Positions 1 to 13,600 of a stretch of DNA of 64,000 nt are shown one piece after another. The notes beneath the pieces are model-generated. The model saw nothing but the letters and a program-made list of their open reading frames with translations, was not told the DNA's origin and searched no databases. Made by a program: the position numbers and the translations under genes. The first letter of the stretch is position 1. The number at the start of each line of letters is the position of its first letter. The DNA is from Symsagittifera roscoffensis. Lineage: Eukaryota; Xenacoelomorpha; Acoela; Convolutidae. The stretch is taken from NCBI RefSeq assembly GCF_963678635.1, contig NC_087065.1:75589345-75653344 (forward strand), given 5' to 3'.

Positions 1-590
1 ATTTATTTATCAGGTGTGTTTTGTTTATTTGTTGATATTTATTTCTATATTTATTTAATTATTCTTTCTTTCATTTAGTTTTGCTTTTATTATTTATGTA
101 TGTGTATTTATTTCATTTATTTATTTTCATTTATTCATATTATGGGTCTGTTTGTTTGGTTATTTGTTCATATATTTTTTTTCATGTCTATTTAATTATT
201 TCTACATTTCACTTTTGCTTTTATTTATTTATATATTTATTTATTTATGTATTCATTTATGTATTTATTTATTTATTTATGTATTGATTTATTTTTTTAT
301 TGCTTATTTATTTATCAGGTGTGTTTTGTTTATTTGTTGATATTTATTTCTATATTTATTTAATTATTCTTTCTTTCATTTAGTTTTGCTTTTATTATTT
401 ATGTATGTGTATTTATTTAATTCATTTACTTTCATTTATTTATATTATGGGTCTGTTTGTTTGGTTATTTGTTCATGAGATATATATTTTTTCATGTTAA
501 TTTAATTATTTGTACATTTCAGTTTTGCGTTTATTTATTTATTTATTTATGTATGTATTTATTTATTTATGTATTGATTTATTTTTTTTA
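1..590 (+). repeat. ATTT-rich low complexity with a 305-bp tandem duplication
   Basis: Runs of TTTA/TTAT. The block starting ATTTATCAGGTGTGTTTTG occurs at about 1 and again 305 bp later. The short reading frames here are a by-product of composition. Confidence 0.8.
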
Positions 591-595
591 TATAT

Positions 596-862
596 ACGAT
601 TTTTAGCTCACGAACTGTTATTTCAGGCCCTTTGTCAATATAGTAAAATTTTGGTGTATACATGTGTTAGTACGATTTTTAGTTCTAGAAGTGTTATTTT
701 ATGATCTTCGTTGATATATCAAAAATTTAACCCATACATGTGTTAGTACGATTTTTAGTTCTAGAACTGTTATTTCAGGCTCTTTCTCGATATAGCAAAA
801 TTTTGGTGTATACATGTATTAGTACGATTTTTTGTTCTAGAACTGTTATTCTTCAATTATTA
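596..862 (+). repeat. 76-bp tandem repeat, about 3.5 copies
   Basis: Copies start at 596, 672, 748 and 824, each opening ACGATTTTTAG or ACGATTTTTTG. The first three close with ACATGTGTTAGT or ACATGTATTAGT. From 862 to the first family B copy at 993 I see nothing notable. Confidence 0.82.
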
Positions 863-2149
863 GTTGTTCAAGTTGTTTGGTTTTTGCTTCAGTTTCTATG
901 CCTTCGGTGTATTGCGCGTAGCGCCTATGTTATAAATTCATTTTTTTGTTATTTTTTTAAAATTTATTTTGCTCAAAAGGTTTCTGATTAAGATTCAATG
1001 AACGTAGCTCAGACTCTTATATAGGTCGTGATGATTTCTTTTGAAATTCACGCTCAAATAAAGTTTTTCTTGGTTTGATTTTTTGGTTTCTTATTAGTTC
1101 TGCTAATTTCCTTTGTCAAACGGAAGCCAAACTCCTCTGTCAAACTGCAAAAGAGTAAATTTCACGAAAAACATGATCGACTTCTAGTTTCGAAAGTTGA
1201 ATTTAATTTTCAGATTTCCCAGCTATTTTAAAATTTACTTATTGATCCAGTTTTCTCAGATTGGATTAAGTTTATCAAGAGGTGTTCTAGAAATTCAAAA
1301 TCCTTTAAGTGCATCTATTTTTTCTTCGAAATTTGAAAGTTGATACTTTTTCAAAAAAAAACAAGTCAGTATTTTTTTCTGTTTACATGGGTTCCTTGAC
1401 TCGTTTTCAACTCTCTGTTGGCTATGTTTTCTTTTTTAGTTCATTTCATTTCTTAATGACAATTTCAAGACAATTCGTGACAAACATGAAATTTTCGGGC
1501 CTTGTTTTTTAGTGAATGTAATTTTTTCAGCGCGCGGTTTTCGTCTCATTTTTTTTCGACTGGTTTGACATGCTATGTTTGTGTTGTTTCGCAAAAGTTG
1601 CGAAGCTCCGCTTCACCTTTGCGATTGAATTTTGAGGCGAGTTGTCGATTCATTCTATGGTTTTTACCATGATCAGTAATTTCGAAAAACACCTTAAGTG
1701 ACGGTACTTACTATTTTTGAATGTTTTATGCATTTTTGTAGGGCTTAACTTTTGCTGAAAGAAAGCATCCTGTCATCTGAGAGTTTTAAATCTCATTTAT
1801 TGTATCAATTAAATATCAAAGTGTCAAAGGCGGTATGTGGATTGCTAAATAGAATGCGGTAATCAAAGGGGTTTATTTTGCATTATATTTCACATTTATG
1901 AATTGGTTTGCGTTTTTCCTATTTTGCTTTGCTCAAACTTTTGATTTTTTTTTGTTTTGTTGCATCAAACTATTTATAATTGTAACGCATTTACTCTATA
2001 TCAAAATGCTTTTTTACTATATTGTTTTTTAATCGCAAGTATTGCGAACCGCCGCTTTGCTTCTGTTTTCAAGCTTATTGTTGCTTTTTCATAAACAACA
2101 GAACAAGTGTTAGAATTGTGAGATTTCGGCAGCTTTTTTGACCAGATAA

Positions 2150-2545
2150 ATCAAATTTTTTTACACAAGCTTTGAGTTTGCGAGCGTTTGTGTATCAGTA
2201 CGAACCTTCTTGTTTCTAATCAAACTCGCAAGTAAGAGTGTTCATTAAAAGTGTTCACTTATTTGGTGACATTTTTACTGTAATCACGATCTTTAGCATG
2301 GGAGATTTCATAGCATCTGCTCTCTGCTTTTTTGTGGGTAGTGTTTGTGATGTTCAGCGTCCTTGGCTGAGTGGTAAGTGTGTGAGACTCATAATATGTA
2401 GGTCACAGATCGAATCCGACACGTTGCCGAATTTTTACTAATCCCAGTTTTATCTCTACTTTTTCTTATTGCAATTTATAGAGCTTCTTTTTGTCGTGCT
2501 CGCGCGAGTGTTTGCGAAGCACAGTTTTGCTTCTGTGTCAAGATT
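2150..2545 (+). mobile_element. SINE family A copy (tRNA-derived)
   Basis: Box A-like TTGGCTGAGTGG at about 2363 and box B-like AGATCGAATCC at about 2408, spaced as in a tRNA gene. They are followed by the shared tail that ends with a GCGAAGC-type hairpin. It lies upstream of sestrin exon 1. Confidence 0.75.
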
Positions 2546-2653
2546 TAGTGTAGAGAAATTATGAGCAAAACATACCAGAAAAATGAGGCTAATGTTTTTC
2601 AGCCGTTTTTAAAGCAATTTTTCTAAAATGTTTAGATTGATTGCCACAATGGA

Positions 2654-5600
2654 ATGGCAGTGGTTGAAAAAGTATACAGACAACACGTTAGCAGAATGAG
2701 ACGCAAAAGAAGGGCCAGCAGGAGAAAAGAGGAGGTTGATGGAGGGGGAGATGATTCAGAGGAGAAGAGCCGGACTGAAGAAACATGCCCTCGAAAAGTA
2801 GAAGATTCCACTTCGTCGTCTTCATCAACTTCGTCTTCCGAGATCAGTCTGCAGGTTAGAAGGAAACCTTTATAACTAAGTTGCCTTCTCTAATAATCTT
2901 CCACCGGAGATGTTTTGCTACATTTTTGCGACTAAGTGTCGGCGTTGATGCTTCTTAGACGTCATTTCAAAAGCAGTTTTGGTGCAATTTTCGTTGAAAA
3001 CTGAGTTTCGCTGACATACTGCCAAAAAAATTGAATAAACAATGCGAAAATCTTAAATAGGAAATTTATGTCTTTTTAATCTCAAACATTTAATAACAAA
3101 CTTAAAAAAATCAGAAGAGACTCGTCAAATTGAAATCAGTCCTCAAAGTATCTTGTTTGCTGTGTAGGCAGCTTTGAAGAAGTGACCCATGGTATATTTG
3201 AGTAGGAAGGTGAGCGATCCCCTAAAAATGTGAATAACTATCGCTTGTTTGTCACAACTCTTTTTTTCCTACTTCGAGTTAGTTTTCTCTTAATAAATCA
3301 GATAAAAATTGTTGTTTTTTGGCATAATAATTTTGTGTCCCTCTGTTTTTGTGTTTTTAAAACCCAGATTTGCTGTTTTTTCCCAAGTTTGAAGCTCATA
3401 CTTTTCTGAAATTGATTAATATATTGTCGTTGTTGAGCGGTAGTTTTTCATAAACAAGATCCTTGCATCAATAAGGGTACAACGATGCTGTGAAAGAAGC
3501 AGTGTTCCGTCCTAAGTAAACTTTCAATGACCTTTTATTTTAATGCTGAACCGTTTTTTTCGATAGTGGAACCAGTTTAAAACTAGTATTTATAATCAAT
3601 TATATTCTTGATAAAACTATCTCTATAAAATATTTCTTACTAACCAATCATGATCCATAACTAACACTGACAATTATTTATAATGCTGAAACTACTTGTA
3701 GTTTCAGCACCAGAACAATTTAAATATAACTTAGAAGACAGTTGTTCTCCTTTGGAATTAGTTCCGGATATCTAACCCGCAAAGAACAGTATACACTAGA
3801 TCTATTGAGACTAGGAGATATAAGAGTAAGATTAAGATTGGTATTAGACTAAGAAGTTGCACGAACCTATCCGGCCGAAAATAAGATAGCGTGACGAACA
3901 GACGGTGTACCGTATCTGAAATTACTCTATGAGTAAGCTACTCCATGCGTAAATAGAGTGGAGTAACGAAATTAAAATGCAAGTATAATATAATAGTCAC
4001 CTACACCATTTTAAAAAGTTAAATCTGATCACGCTAATCTCTGCTGAGTAGAAAAATAGGCAGACCAGTTTTGTCGACACTAAGAGGTATTTTTTTTGAG
4101 GTATCTTTTTATCGAATCCGCGTCATAAGTGATTTATTGAGTGCTAATTATCAGGAAGTATGTGTGCTCTTGATATTTCTTGAGAATAATTGATACAGTC
4201 TCGTCGCCTGCTTGCCTGGTTTTCATTCCTAATTGTATAGCTCTTCTTCCCATTTTACATGTAAACTACATGCCTTTGTTTACTGTTGTCTGGAATATAC
4301 ATGTATATTTCTAGTTGGAATGGGGTTTATTTTTTTAAAGTTTTTTTCAATTATGTTTGCGCACAGTTTTTTTGCATGCTTTTGACTATTCGTCCATTTT
4401 ATCAAATTCTTATTTCATCCTGCTTATTCAAAGAGTCGATTTAAGTCATGCAATGAAGAAATGAAATTTTTTGAGCCTTCATGCGCTGTTAATAAAAAAT
4501 TTGTCGTCCCGAAAGTCATTGTTCCCACCTCGTCACTGAAAGTGACTTGAAGGAACTATGTTGCGGGGTGTGTTTTTAACTCCATTTTTTGACGGCGTCT
4601 CGTTGTAGATCAGATGTGCTATCATAAACACAAGCCCGAATGGTCGTGATTTGGATTCTGAAAAAGTTTTGCGAAAAGTTTTCTTGTGTTGAGAAAAGCC
4701 TCTTACGTGTTTCAGACTAGATTACACGGAATTTACTAATGACACGTAGTGCGAGACTGATATTTCAGTTTGTAAATACTATACTTTTAACGTCATCTGA
4801 GCTATTATTACTACTCAGTCTTTGAGTCTTTTGCCTTTTTTAAAATTCAGTTCACTTCCTTTGTTAAAGTATCTTTTGATAATTATCTTTCATCCAGTTT
4901 TCTTTTACTGGGATAAGAGCAAAATTTAAAGAATTCTTGCAAATCAAAGAGCTTTAAGATAATATATATTTTTTTGAAATTATGGATATGAAAATCGCGT
5001 CTCAAGGGTTGTTAAATTGTATTGAACTTGAAACACTCCGACCCAGTTCCGAACTTTTCAATCAGAGTTTTTTTCACTGTTATTTTTTCCAACCATTTTT
5101 TGGCTATGTTTGTTTGAATAAATAAAGCACGTAAAAAATACCTTGCCAAGTGAAGCACCTACTTGTTATTTCAGGTGTTCTGACCTTTGGGATATTTCGT
5201 GAAGTGTTTTTCTTATGATATATCTGTCACATTTTTAATCTTGAGAACTTTGCGTGCGACTTGCGCTTTAAGAAAAAATTCTGTTTCCTCACAATTTCAA
5301 CCAGTCTGCTTTCCTGAAATTAATTTAAGTGCGTTTCTCTGTTTAAAAAAATTCGATTTCGCATGTGAGTTTTATGTTGTTAGGGACTTGATTTGAGCCA
5401 ATTGCTACTTCAGTGCTCCAATTTGCCCTCATTGCCAGATATAAGCAAGTGTAATTGTCTGGTGAGCTTGAACAAGTGTTGGTGACCCGGGTTGGGAGAT
5501 TTTCATTTGAGACTATAAAATCTGATTCTCCAATTTGACCTGCAAGTTTATCCCCTTTTGGGTATATAAGAGTATCAGAATGCATTGTGTGCGTACCTCA

Positions 5601-7629
5601 TAATTTTTGGCATTTTGAAAATTACTCATTACCTTCTGCATCAGTATAGCGTTCTCATAAGAAAAATCAATTAGGTACCTCCAGTTTTAGCTGGCCGCTA
5701 GTTAAGCTATAAAAACTAATTTGTTTTATTTGTGAGAATCTAGAGGAATTATTTTTAAAGCTAAACAAAGCGCTTCATAAAGATCAAAAATCAAAAGTTC
5801 AAGCTGCAAAAAGTATGGGATGTATTAGAAATGGAAAAAACTATCTTTGTTTTTGCTGTTTGTTTTCGCTATGCAAATATATGGCTGAAGAAGTTGCCAT
5901 TGTTTCTTATTGTTTTTCTTATTTTTGTTTATAAGCTTCTTAAGCTTAACTCTTGTTCCGTCTCCACACACACAAAAAAAAGAAGGCAAATAAGGAATAA
6001 TTGTAGTTTGACTTATTTAAAAGTTACTATTGTCGATCGGATGATTCTTCTGCTTTTTGCACAGCAACTGGGTACACTTATTTTGCTGTTTAATAGGTGG
6101 AGAAGTACAGACTTTACGTGGGAACTTTCCGACTGCACGGTCTGCGTGTTCCGAATGTGCACTTTCTGTTGGCCTACCATCCTCAGTACATGAAGGAGTT
6201 CCTCTCATTCGAGCACAGTCTGCATTCTCATCCTCACATCTCGCCCTCTAACTTCGACCCTACTCTGGTATCCTACCTCACTTTAATGGTTAGAGTTTCT
6301 TCTCAGATGATGTCTACTCTCAATACCTAAATAGTAATAATTATTACGGTTTTTCGATTCGCAGACAATCTATTAAACGATTTCCAGCCTGTCTTAGTAT
6401 AGTCCGCTTCTCTTATTGCACCAGACACAGAGCTACTTTATCAGGCGGAGCTCTTTTTGCGCCTCGAAGTCGCTTTTCTGTGTCTAGAACCAAAGATGGA
6501 AAATCTCAAACCAATCATTAACCTTGAATTTTGTCATTTCTCCAAATCATTTAGAAGTAACTAATTTCACCAAAAATATCAGATTTTAAAAAATTACCCT
6601 ACTTCATGAAACGAGACGTGGAGGGATTAAACAACGGGACTGTTGTCTACTTTTCAACCTGCTAGTTAGATATTTCATTCTGTGTATTCGAGATTTTATA
6701 GAAGAGGAAAAATGTACATTATCATTTTTTTGCATCAAAAAAGAGCGCATTAAATTCTCTTGAATATTTAGTCGACCTTTTTTTAGGTCTGCCAAATTAA
6801 TTGTTTGAGCTCTCCCAAATCAGTATAAAGACCCTATTTCAACAAAAATTTTTGCGCGCTTGAGCAAATTTCGAAAACAAAACTGGACAAAAAGGCTCTT
6901 TTTGGAAAATTCTGACCAAAAAATTGCGTTTTTTGGTGCGCGCTCCCCGCTCAAAATTAGTATATATTGGCGCCCAGGGCGCTTTTAAAAAATTTAGGTC
7001 AGTCAGCCGAAAATATAAATATCAAAATATTATAAAGTGGTGTATTAGGTTAATTTGGACAGCCTAAATGATATCAGTTGGTTGAGATGCTATTCGTTCC
7101 TCTTCATTGGGTCTGCCTTGTGAATAAGCCCCTAATCACGAAAGTCATCCTCAAAAGCAGTATGCTTGGGTCTCAGTTAGCCATCAGTTCTACAGTTATT
7201 TTGGTCCTAAGTCTAGTGTCAAATAATTGTCACTTTCAAATAATTGTATCTTCAAAATAATTACCGACTTAGGAAGGCAAGAGCAGTTTTCAGATTGATA
7301 AAATCTTTTTAAAATAGTCCGGAGTTGTTTATTTCTTGTCACTTTTCTCGTTTTTCTAGGCTGCTGCTCGATTTGACTGCTCTTACTTGATCCGCTCGGT
7401 GCTCGAATTACTTCCAGAAGACGACCCCTTCGCCCAGTTCGGCTTCTCTCCCCCTTCCTCGTCTGCCGCCTCATCTAGCACTGCCACCACCATGCGGGGG
7501 GAGGATTCGTCTGCCGCTGCCATGTCTAAACAGCGCCAGAGAAATATGCTCCTAGATGTGAAGGCTCTGGTCAACCTAAACGCGCTTTTAGCCCACGCAC
7601 CATGGAAGATAAACGCACATACGATTAAG
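2654..7629 (+). CDS. SESN: Sestrin exons 1-3: basic N-terminus and first AhpD-like half
   Basis: Exon 1 (67 aa) is not conserved. It has a dense basic run (RMRRKRRASRRK), an acidic stretch and a poly-Ser tail, which is compatible with a nuclear-localisation or disordered segment. Exon 2 (64 aa) aligns with the sestrin helix around HPQYMKEFL. Exon 3 (90 aa) carries the redox motif. Cys138 and Tyr140 match the catalytic Cys125 and Tyr127 of human SESN2. The third relay residue, His132, aligns with Val145. The expected LLAHxPW motif follows. The segment between them (Pro/Ser/Ala-rich, about residues 152-195) is an insertion relative to vertebrate sestrins. Confidence 0.88.
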
Positions 7630-10600
7630 GTTAGCTTTAGCTTTCAAACACTTGTTTTTTTTTTACTAAGGAAAAAAGTAAGGAAAACGGCAATTGTCTC
7701 TATGCAAAAAAAACGTGAAATAAAGAAAATTTATATATAAAAAACGTTTATCGTAATTCGTAGATGTCATATTCGAAGGCATCGAATGAGTTTTTCCGCT
7801 TTATTATGGTAAAAGTTTACTAGAATCGGTGATTTTTTAAATTGTTACAAAGTGGCGTGATCACGGCAGCAGTCAGCTTTAGGACATATTTCGTATTCAT
7901 TTCCAAATGCCTGCTGGAATTCAGATCAAGCATTTGCCAAGGTCAGATAATATTTGCTTCGCTTGGTTTTTTGTGCCCACCATTGAAAATGGGGAGGAAA
8001 TTTGTATTCGGGTGTGTTTTAATTTTTTTCCCACGCAAAATCAGCTACCACAAATAATCATCGGAATAGGTCGAGTGGTATATCATATCAAATCCATTTC
8101 AGCATTGATTCGAACGTCATTCGAAACTTTTCCCTGTGTCGAGAAAAACCGGTTTGAAATTTGGCTCTTTTTCTTTGCCCATCCCCCCTGCAAAATTTTG
8201 TTCTTATTGTTCGATTGCTATGAAAATTGACATACGGACTAACTAGGTTATGTATAACTTTTTTCCAACGTAAGTCGCAAATAAAAGTGCTACTATTCGT
8301 GGTGCTTATGAATTATAATACCATGGGCTTTGACATTTGATTAGCAATAAATTAGTACAGTTGATGCTTTTTTTAATTCATCAATTGAACCGAAAAAAGT
8401 TAATTTAGAAATTTTCTAACTCGTATTTCACGACATTTTTGAAATATATCATTTTTACGCATATTGGTGTAATACATTTTAATTTGTCACTTGCAAAGTC
8501 AGTATTGTTGCCTTTAGTTTATTACATCCCAAATTATTACATGCAAAAGTTTTGTGTTTGTGCGTTTTGAAGCTCCTGATTCTGCGAAATTGCAGCTTCG
8601 CCTTTGTGTCTAATTCTTATAACTCGAGTAAGACCGTGAAATTTGGTTTTATTCCGGTTACAAAAATCAGTTTCGAAGTTCCTTTGAGCGCTTTCAATTT
8701 TTTTTTTTTAATAAACAAGGAAGCCAGTTTATTTTAAAACATAAATCTTCCACAGCACATAGCACTGAATCTTCCGAAATAGTCTTAAAAAACACAATTT
8801 TAAAGAGTAATGAACGTAGTGAAGACCCTTTTATAGGTCTTGCTGATTTTTTTTGTTTTTCAGGAAAAGTCTTAAAAGTTTCTAATAACTACAGATGTGC
8901 ATTCATACATATTGATGCATTTGATGCATTTATGAACGCACTTAATTAAATATGCACTTTTTGAGTTCAATTGAAATTCATCTGCTGAAAGTGACGTAAA
9001 TAGCACTCTCTAAATGCGAACTTGAAATTATCTATTGATCCAGTTTTCCCTAGTTGGGTTCATGCTATCAAAAATGCGCAAATCATAAATTGTTCTAAAA
9101 CTTTATAGAGCTTAAGTTGCGTCTATTTTTTTCTTTGAAATTCGAAAATTGAGAAAGAGTTTTTTTATGTTTAATGTTGCGTTCATTACTCTTTTCCAAT
9201 CTTCGACTGGCTGTGTTTTCAAATTAGTTTCGTTTTTTTTTTCTGTGTAGTGTGATCTGAATGGAAAAACAGGAATTAGGTATATTCGACAGTCGTAGTC
9301 AATACAATTCGAAAAAAGAAACTCGAAGTTTTGTATAATTGTCGGAATATTCGTACTATTTGTACAACAACCGGTGATCCTTTTTATTGTTGTGTTTATG
9401 TTCGCAATTTTTTCTTGATTATGCTCTCTCATAAGCTGGTCTGTTTATTATTTTTGATGAAAAGGAATGTAAATATGCCTCTATAGTTTTTCTCATATGT
9501 ATTGGTTTCCAGTTCATTATTTTTGACGACGATAAAGGAAATATGCGTCTGCTGTTTTTTTTTATCGAAATAACCGTTGTTGTTTTGCTTTTTTCTGCAT
9601 TACAATGATGTTTTTTTTTTATTATAAATATTTGCATCGCATGTGGTGTGAAGCTATGCCTAATACCTGAGAAAAATTAAAGATAGGCTGCGTTGTGTGT
9701 ATCAGGAAGTGGTGGAGGGAAGTGGGGGTTCGAGACAGTGGCCTCAGGACAAACTGGTCCAGGCAGTCATCATCCTCGCACACTTCCACTCTCTCAGCGG
9801 ATTCATCCTTGCCACAGGAGTCATGCCTCCTCCCAACCACGACTACTTCAAAGCCTCAAATACCTCCGCTGCCACCTCCACGCAAACAGCACAGAACAGC
9901 AGTCATGCAAGGTAGACAGATGGAGTCGTCATTATTTACACAAGTGGATCGTAGTGTAATACTACGCAGCAACTTTTTTTTCCCAACCTAAGTTGAGGCT
10001 TATTTCTTTTTTTTTAAAAACTTATTTATAACTGAAAACCAGCACTTAAATAATTTAAGATCGGTTGAAGGCATATTTACTGTCAGAAAACAGTAGTGTT
10101 CCAACATAGTAACTTTTGCGATGCTAGCATTCAAACTTATTTCACTTTAAAGAGCTGTTTTTTGTCCTTTTCTCGCTAGTTCTTGCAAAGCGGAGCTTCA
10201 CATCTGTTTAAAATTATTATAGTAAAATATTTTGGCTATGCGAGAATAATTGGTCACTACTGGGATCGAAACATATCTAAAGGGAGGACAGTCACGCTTG
10301 TTACCACAAGACAAACATGCCTTTATGAACAAAGACAATCAAAACTATTCGCTTAGTATCTATTAAGTAATGTATAAGTAATCGCTTAGTATCTATAAAG
10401 TAGCGGGTAAGCACCGGGAATCGAGCTCATGCTCCCGGGCTGAGAGTCTAGGATGTTTACCTCTCAGCTATGATCTGTTAGAATTAAATGAAATCAACTA
10501 TTATTTCATTATTACTGAGAAGCTAAATATTCCGAACGTTTTGCATAAATTGGAAAATATTGTTTTTTGTTTTTTGATTTTTTTCAAAAAATTTTAGGAT

Positions 10601-13600
10601 AGCAAGCAAACCATTTTAATGCAGATTTTTGAAGAGCTTGGTAGCTCTGTACCGAATGGATAATATTTCCAATTTAATACGAAAGACTGGGATCTTCAAT
10701 AAATTTTTAGTAGCTCGTCTAGTAATAAACTTTTAAAAAACTGGAAGCTCCCAAGATAAGACTCCGAATGTAATTTTTAAATTGTAAATTTAGCAATATG
10801 TTTGGTCGTAGATATCTGCTGTGATTTGTGAAGCAATAAAAGAGGCATTGGACATGAACTCTTGTTAATGTTCATCTACTGAGAACTTTGACTGGGTTTT
10901 ATTTTTACACTAGCATCTGTTCTCTGCTTTATTTGTGGCTAGTGTTTAATCTTCTATCTACTAAGCTTCCGTGGCTGAGTGGTTAGTGTGTGACTCTTAA
11001 TCTCAAGGTCGCCGATAGAATCTCAGACGTAGCCGAATTTTTGCTAATTCGAGGCTTATTTGTGCTTTTTCTTATTGCGCTTTATAAAGCTGCTTTCTGT
11101 CGTGTTCTCGCTAGTGTTTGCCAAGCGAAGCTTCGCCTCTATGTAAAATTTACATTCAAAATGTAGCTCAAGTCAAGTTGTCATTCATAAACAATCAGAA
11201 ATCATTTAAATTTGAAAAAAAAAACTGAATTGATATATTTTTACAAGCTATCGACAGAACTTGCAAATATTCAAAAGCTGTTGCAGATATGAACTGCTTA
11301 GGTTTTTGCAGTTTACATGAATATGGTGTTTTTAAGGTCAAATGAAGTGATTGGAGTTGGCGCTTCGCAGTCTTCAAGTGTCAATAGAGAGAACGGAGTG
11401 GGCGAGAACGTTAGTGGGGGTTTGAGTAGTCCAAGTAATACTTGTTCAAGCAGCAACTCTCTCGCAGTGCAGTCGAATTTCGCAGGTCCAAGTTCGCCCA
11501 GCAGCAGTGGTGGGGTCACCCCGGTCAGCGGGAGGGCAACTCCGGCACACTTTTTTGTAAGCTAATCTAATATACTTGGTTTGTTTGGAAGAAATTAAAC
11601 AAAATACCTGCTTTAAGTTTAACGGAAGCATTATGTGGTTTAAAAAAGTTACGATTTGATGAACTTTTTACTTATTTAATTTGCACGTTTTGTTTCGGGA
11701 AAGTCGAAATATTTGTTCGCGCTTACTTTATATTTAAGTGGTTTAATTTCAGATTGCCGTGGAACCTCTTTAAATTCATTTGCCAAATGTAAGGCAAATT
11801 ACGTTTCGATAAACAAAAGGCAAACTGGATTTTGTTTAAGTTTTTAAAGTGGATTTTAGTTGAGTAAGCAAAAAATAATTGAATCAGATTTGCTCAAACT
11901 TGTATAGTTACACACGCGCGAGTTAGTGAGCGTGCTGTTTTTTTACGAAACAGCTGGAAGTTCAAATTGTTTGAAATAAGAGTCGACCTATTTTCCAATA
12001 GTCTAAAGAAGTGGAACCAGTTCTAAACTAGCATGCTAACATAGACACTTATTTGTAAGTGCTGAAACTACTTGTAGTTTCAGCACCAGAACAATTTGAA
12101 TAAATCTTAGACTACAGTTGTTCTCCTTCTGTATAAACTCCAAGAACTAACTCGCAAAGACCAGTATACACTAGATCTATTGAGACTAGGAGATATAAGA
12201 GTAAGATTAAGATTGTCATTAGATTAAGAAGGTGCACGAACCTATCCGGCCGAAAAAAAGATAGCGTGACGAACAGACGGTGTACCTTATCTGAAATTAC
12301 TCTATGAGTACAGTACGTAAAACATAACTCAGAAGAGTATTTACTATTTTAGACTTTTTCGTATTTTAGATCAATCTTTTCGTATTTTAGATTTACATAT
12401 TTTAGATCAATCGGCAGACATTCAAAATCATCCCAGATTAAATCATACCAGATAAAATTATTCAAAATGAAATATTAATCCCAGACAAAATCAAAAGTTT
12501 GACTTTTGATTTTTTTTAAAGTTCAGTTCATTTACTTTGTTAAAGGGGAGGCAATTTCCACTATCGATCAGCCAATGGGTAAAGGTCACGAAAAAGTATA
12601 AAGGTTACCGACTTCTAATTCGAAAACGGAATTGAATGATCAGATTTCCGAGCGGAACATTTTTTAAAACTATTTATGCAGTTTTCTGATTGTGTAAATT
12701 TTGATAGATAAGTGTCAATCATAAATTGTTCTAGAAATTCAAAGAGCTTTAAGGCCATATATTTTTTCTTGGAAATTCGAAAGTTAAGATTTTAAAAACT
12801 AGTCAGTATTTTTTTTCTGTTGACTTGTGGTCATTGACTTTTTCCAACTGTCTGTTGACTATGTTTAATTTGCCATCTGAGGGTCATTTGTTTCTGACTT
12901 TGGTTCTGAAGTGCTATTATGAGACGATAGACAGGTATTACTTTACGAACTATACTGGTTACAAAATTTCAATTTTTGGAAAGAGTTTTTGGTTTTTTTT
13001 GAAAATTGTTTGCTGTATGTTTTATTTTGGTTTTGTGTCAGTGAACCTAGTGAAGACACTTAATTAGGTCTTGGTGTTTTTCTTCAGCAAAAAGTCCCAA
13101 AAATTTTTCCATGCTCAAATTTGATGTTTCGTGGTTTGACTTTTGTTTTCTTTTTAAGTTGAGTTCATTTCTTTTGTTAAAACGAAGGCAAACTCCATTA
13201 TAGGAGACAAAATTGTTAACTGCGTGATAAACGTGCTCGACTTCTAGTTTCAAAAGTGGATTTTAGTTTTTAGAATTCCCAGTGGAATAGAAAATTTTCC
13301 TTTTGATCCAGTTTTCTCAAATTGGGTTAATTTGATCAAAAAAGTGTCAGTCATAATTAGTTTTTGAAATTCGAAGTGCTTTAAGGGCATATATTTTTTC
13401 TTTGAATTGTTTTTCTGGACTGCTGATGTTTAGGCGGACAAGGAAGAGGGTGCAGATTTCATAGAGCAGTTGCAGACCATCCCTCATAAGAGTGACTACT
13501 CGTCTTTGCATTCTGACTCAGCTCATTCTCACTCCTACCAGAGCATAGTGAGACATCTGAGTAGAACTGACTCTGCTGGCCAACAAGGACGCCATAACCG

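Noticed and set aside
81-704. Several 60-80 aa ORFs at the left edge
   Set aside because: Leu/Phe/Tyr/Ile-only translations of ATTT-rich low-complexity DNA.
2360-2430. Functional tRNA gene from box A and box B motifs
   Set aside because: No paired acceptor stem or proper anticodon arm can be drawn, and the same sequence recurs as a SINE head.
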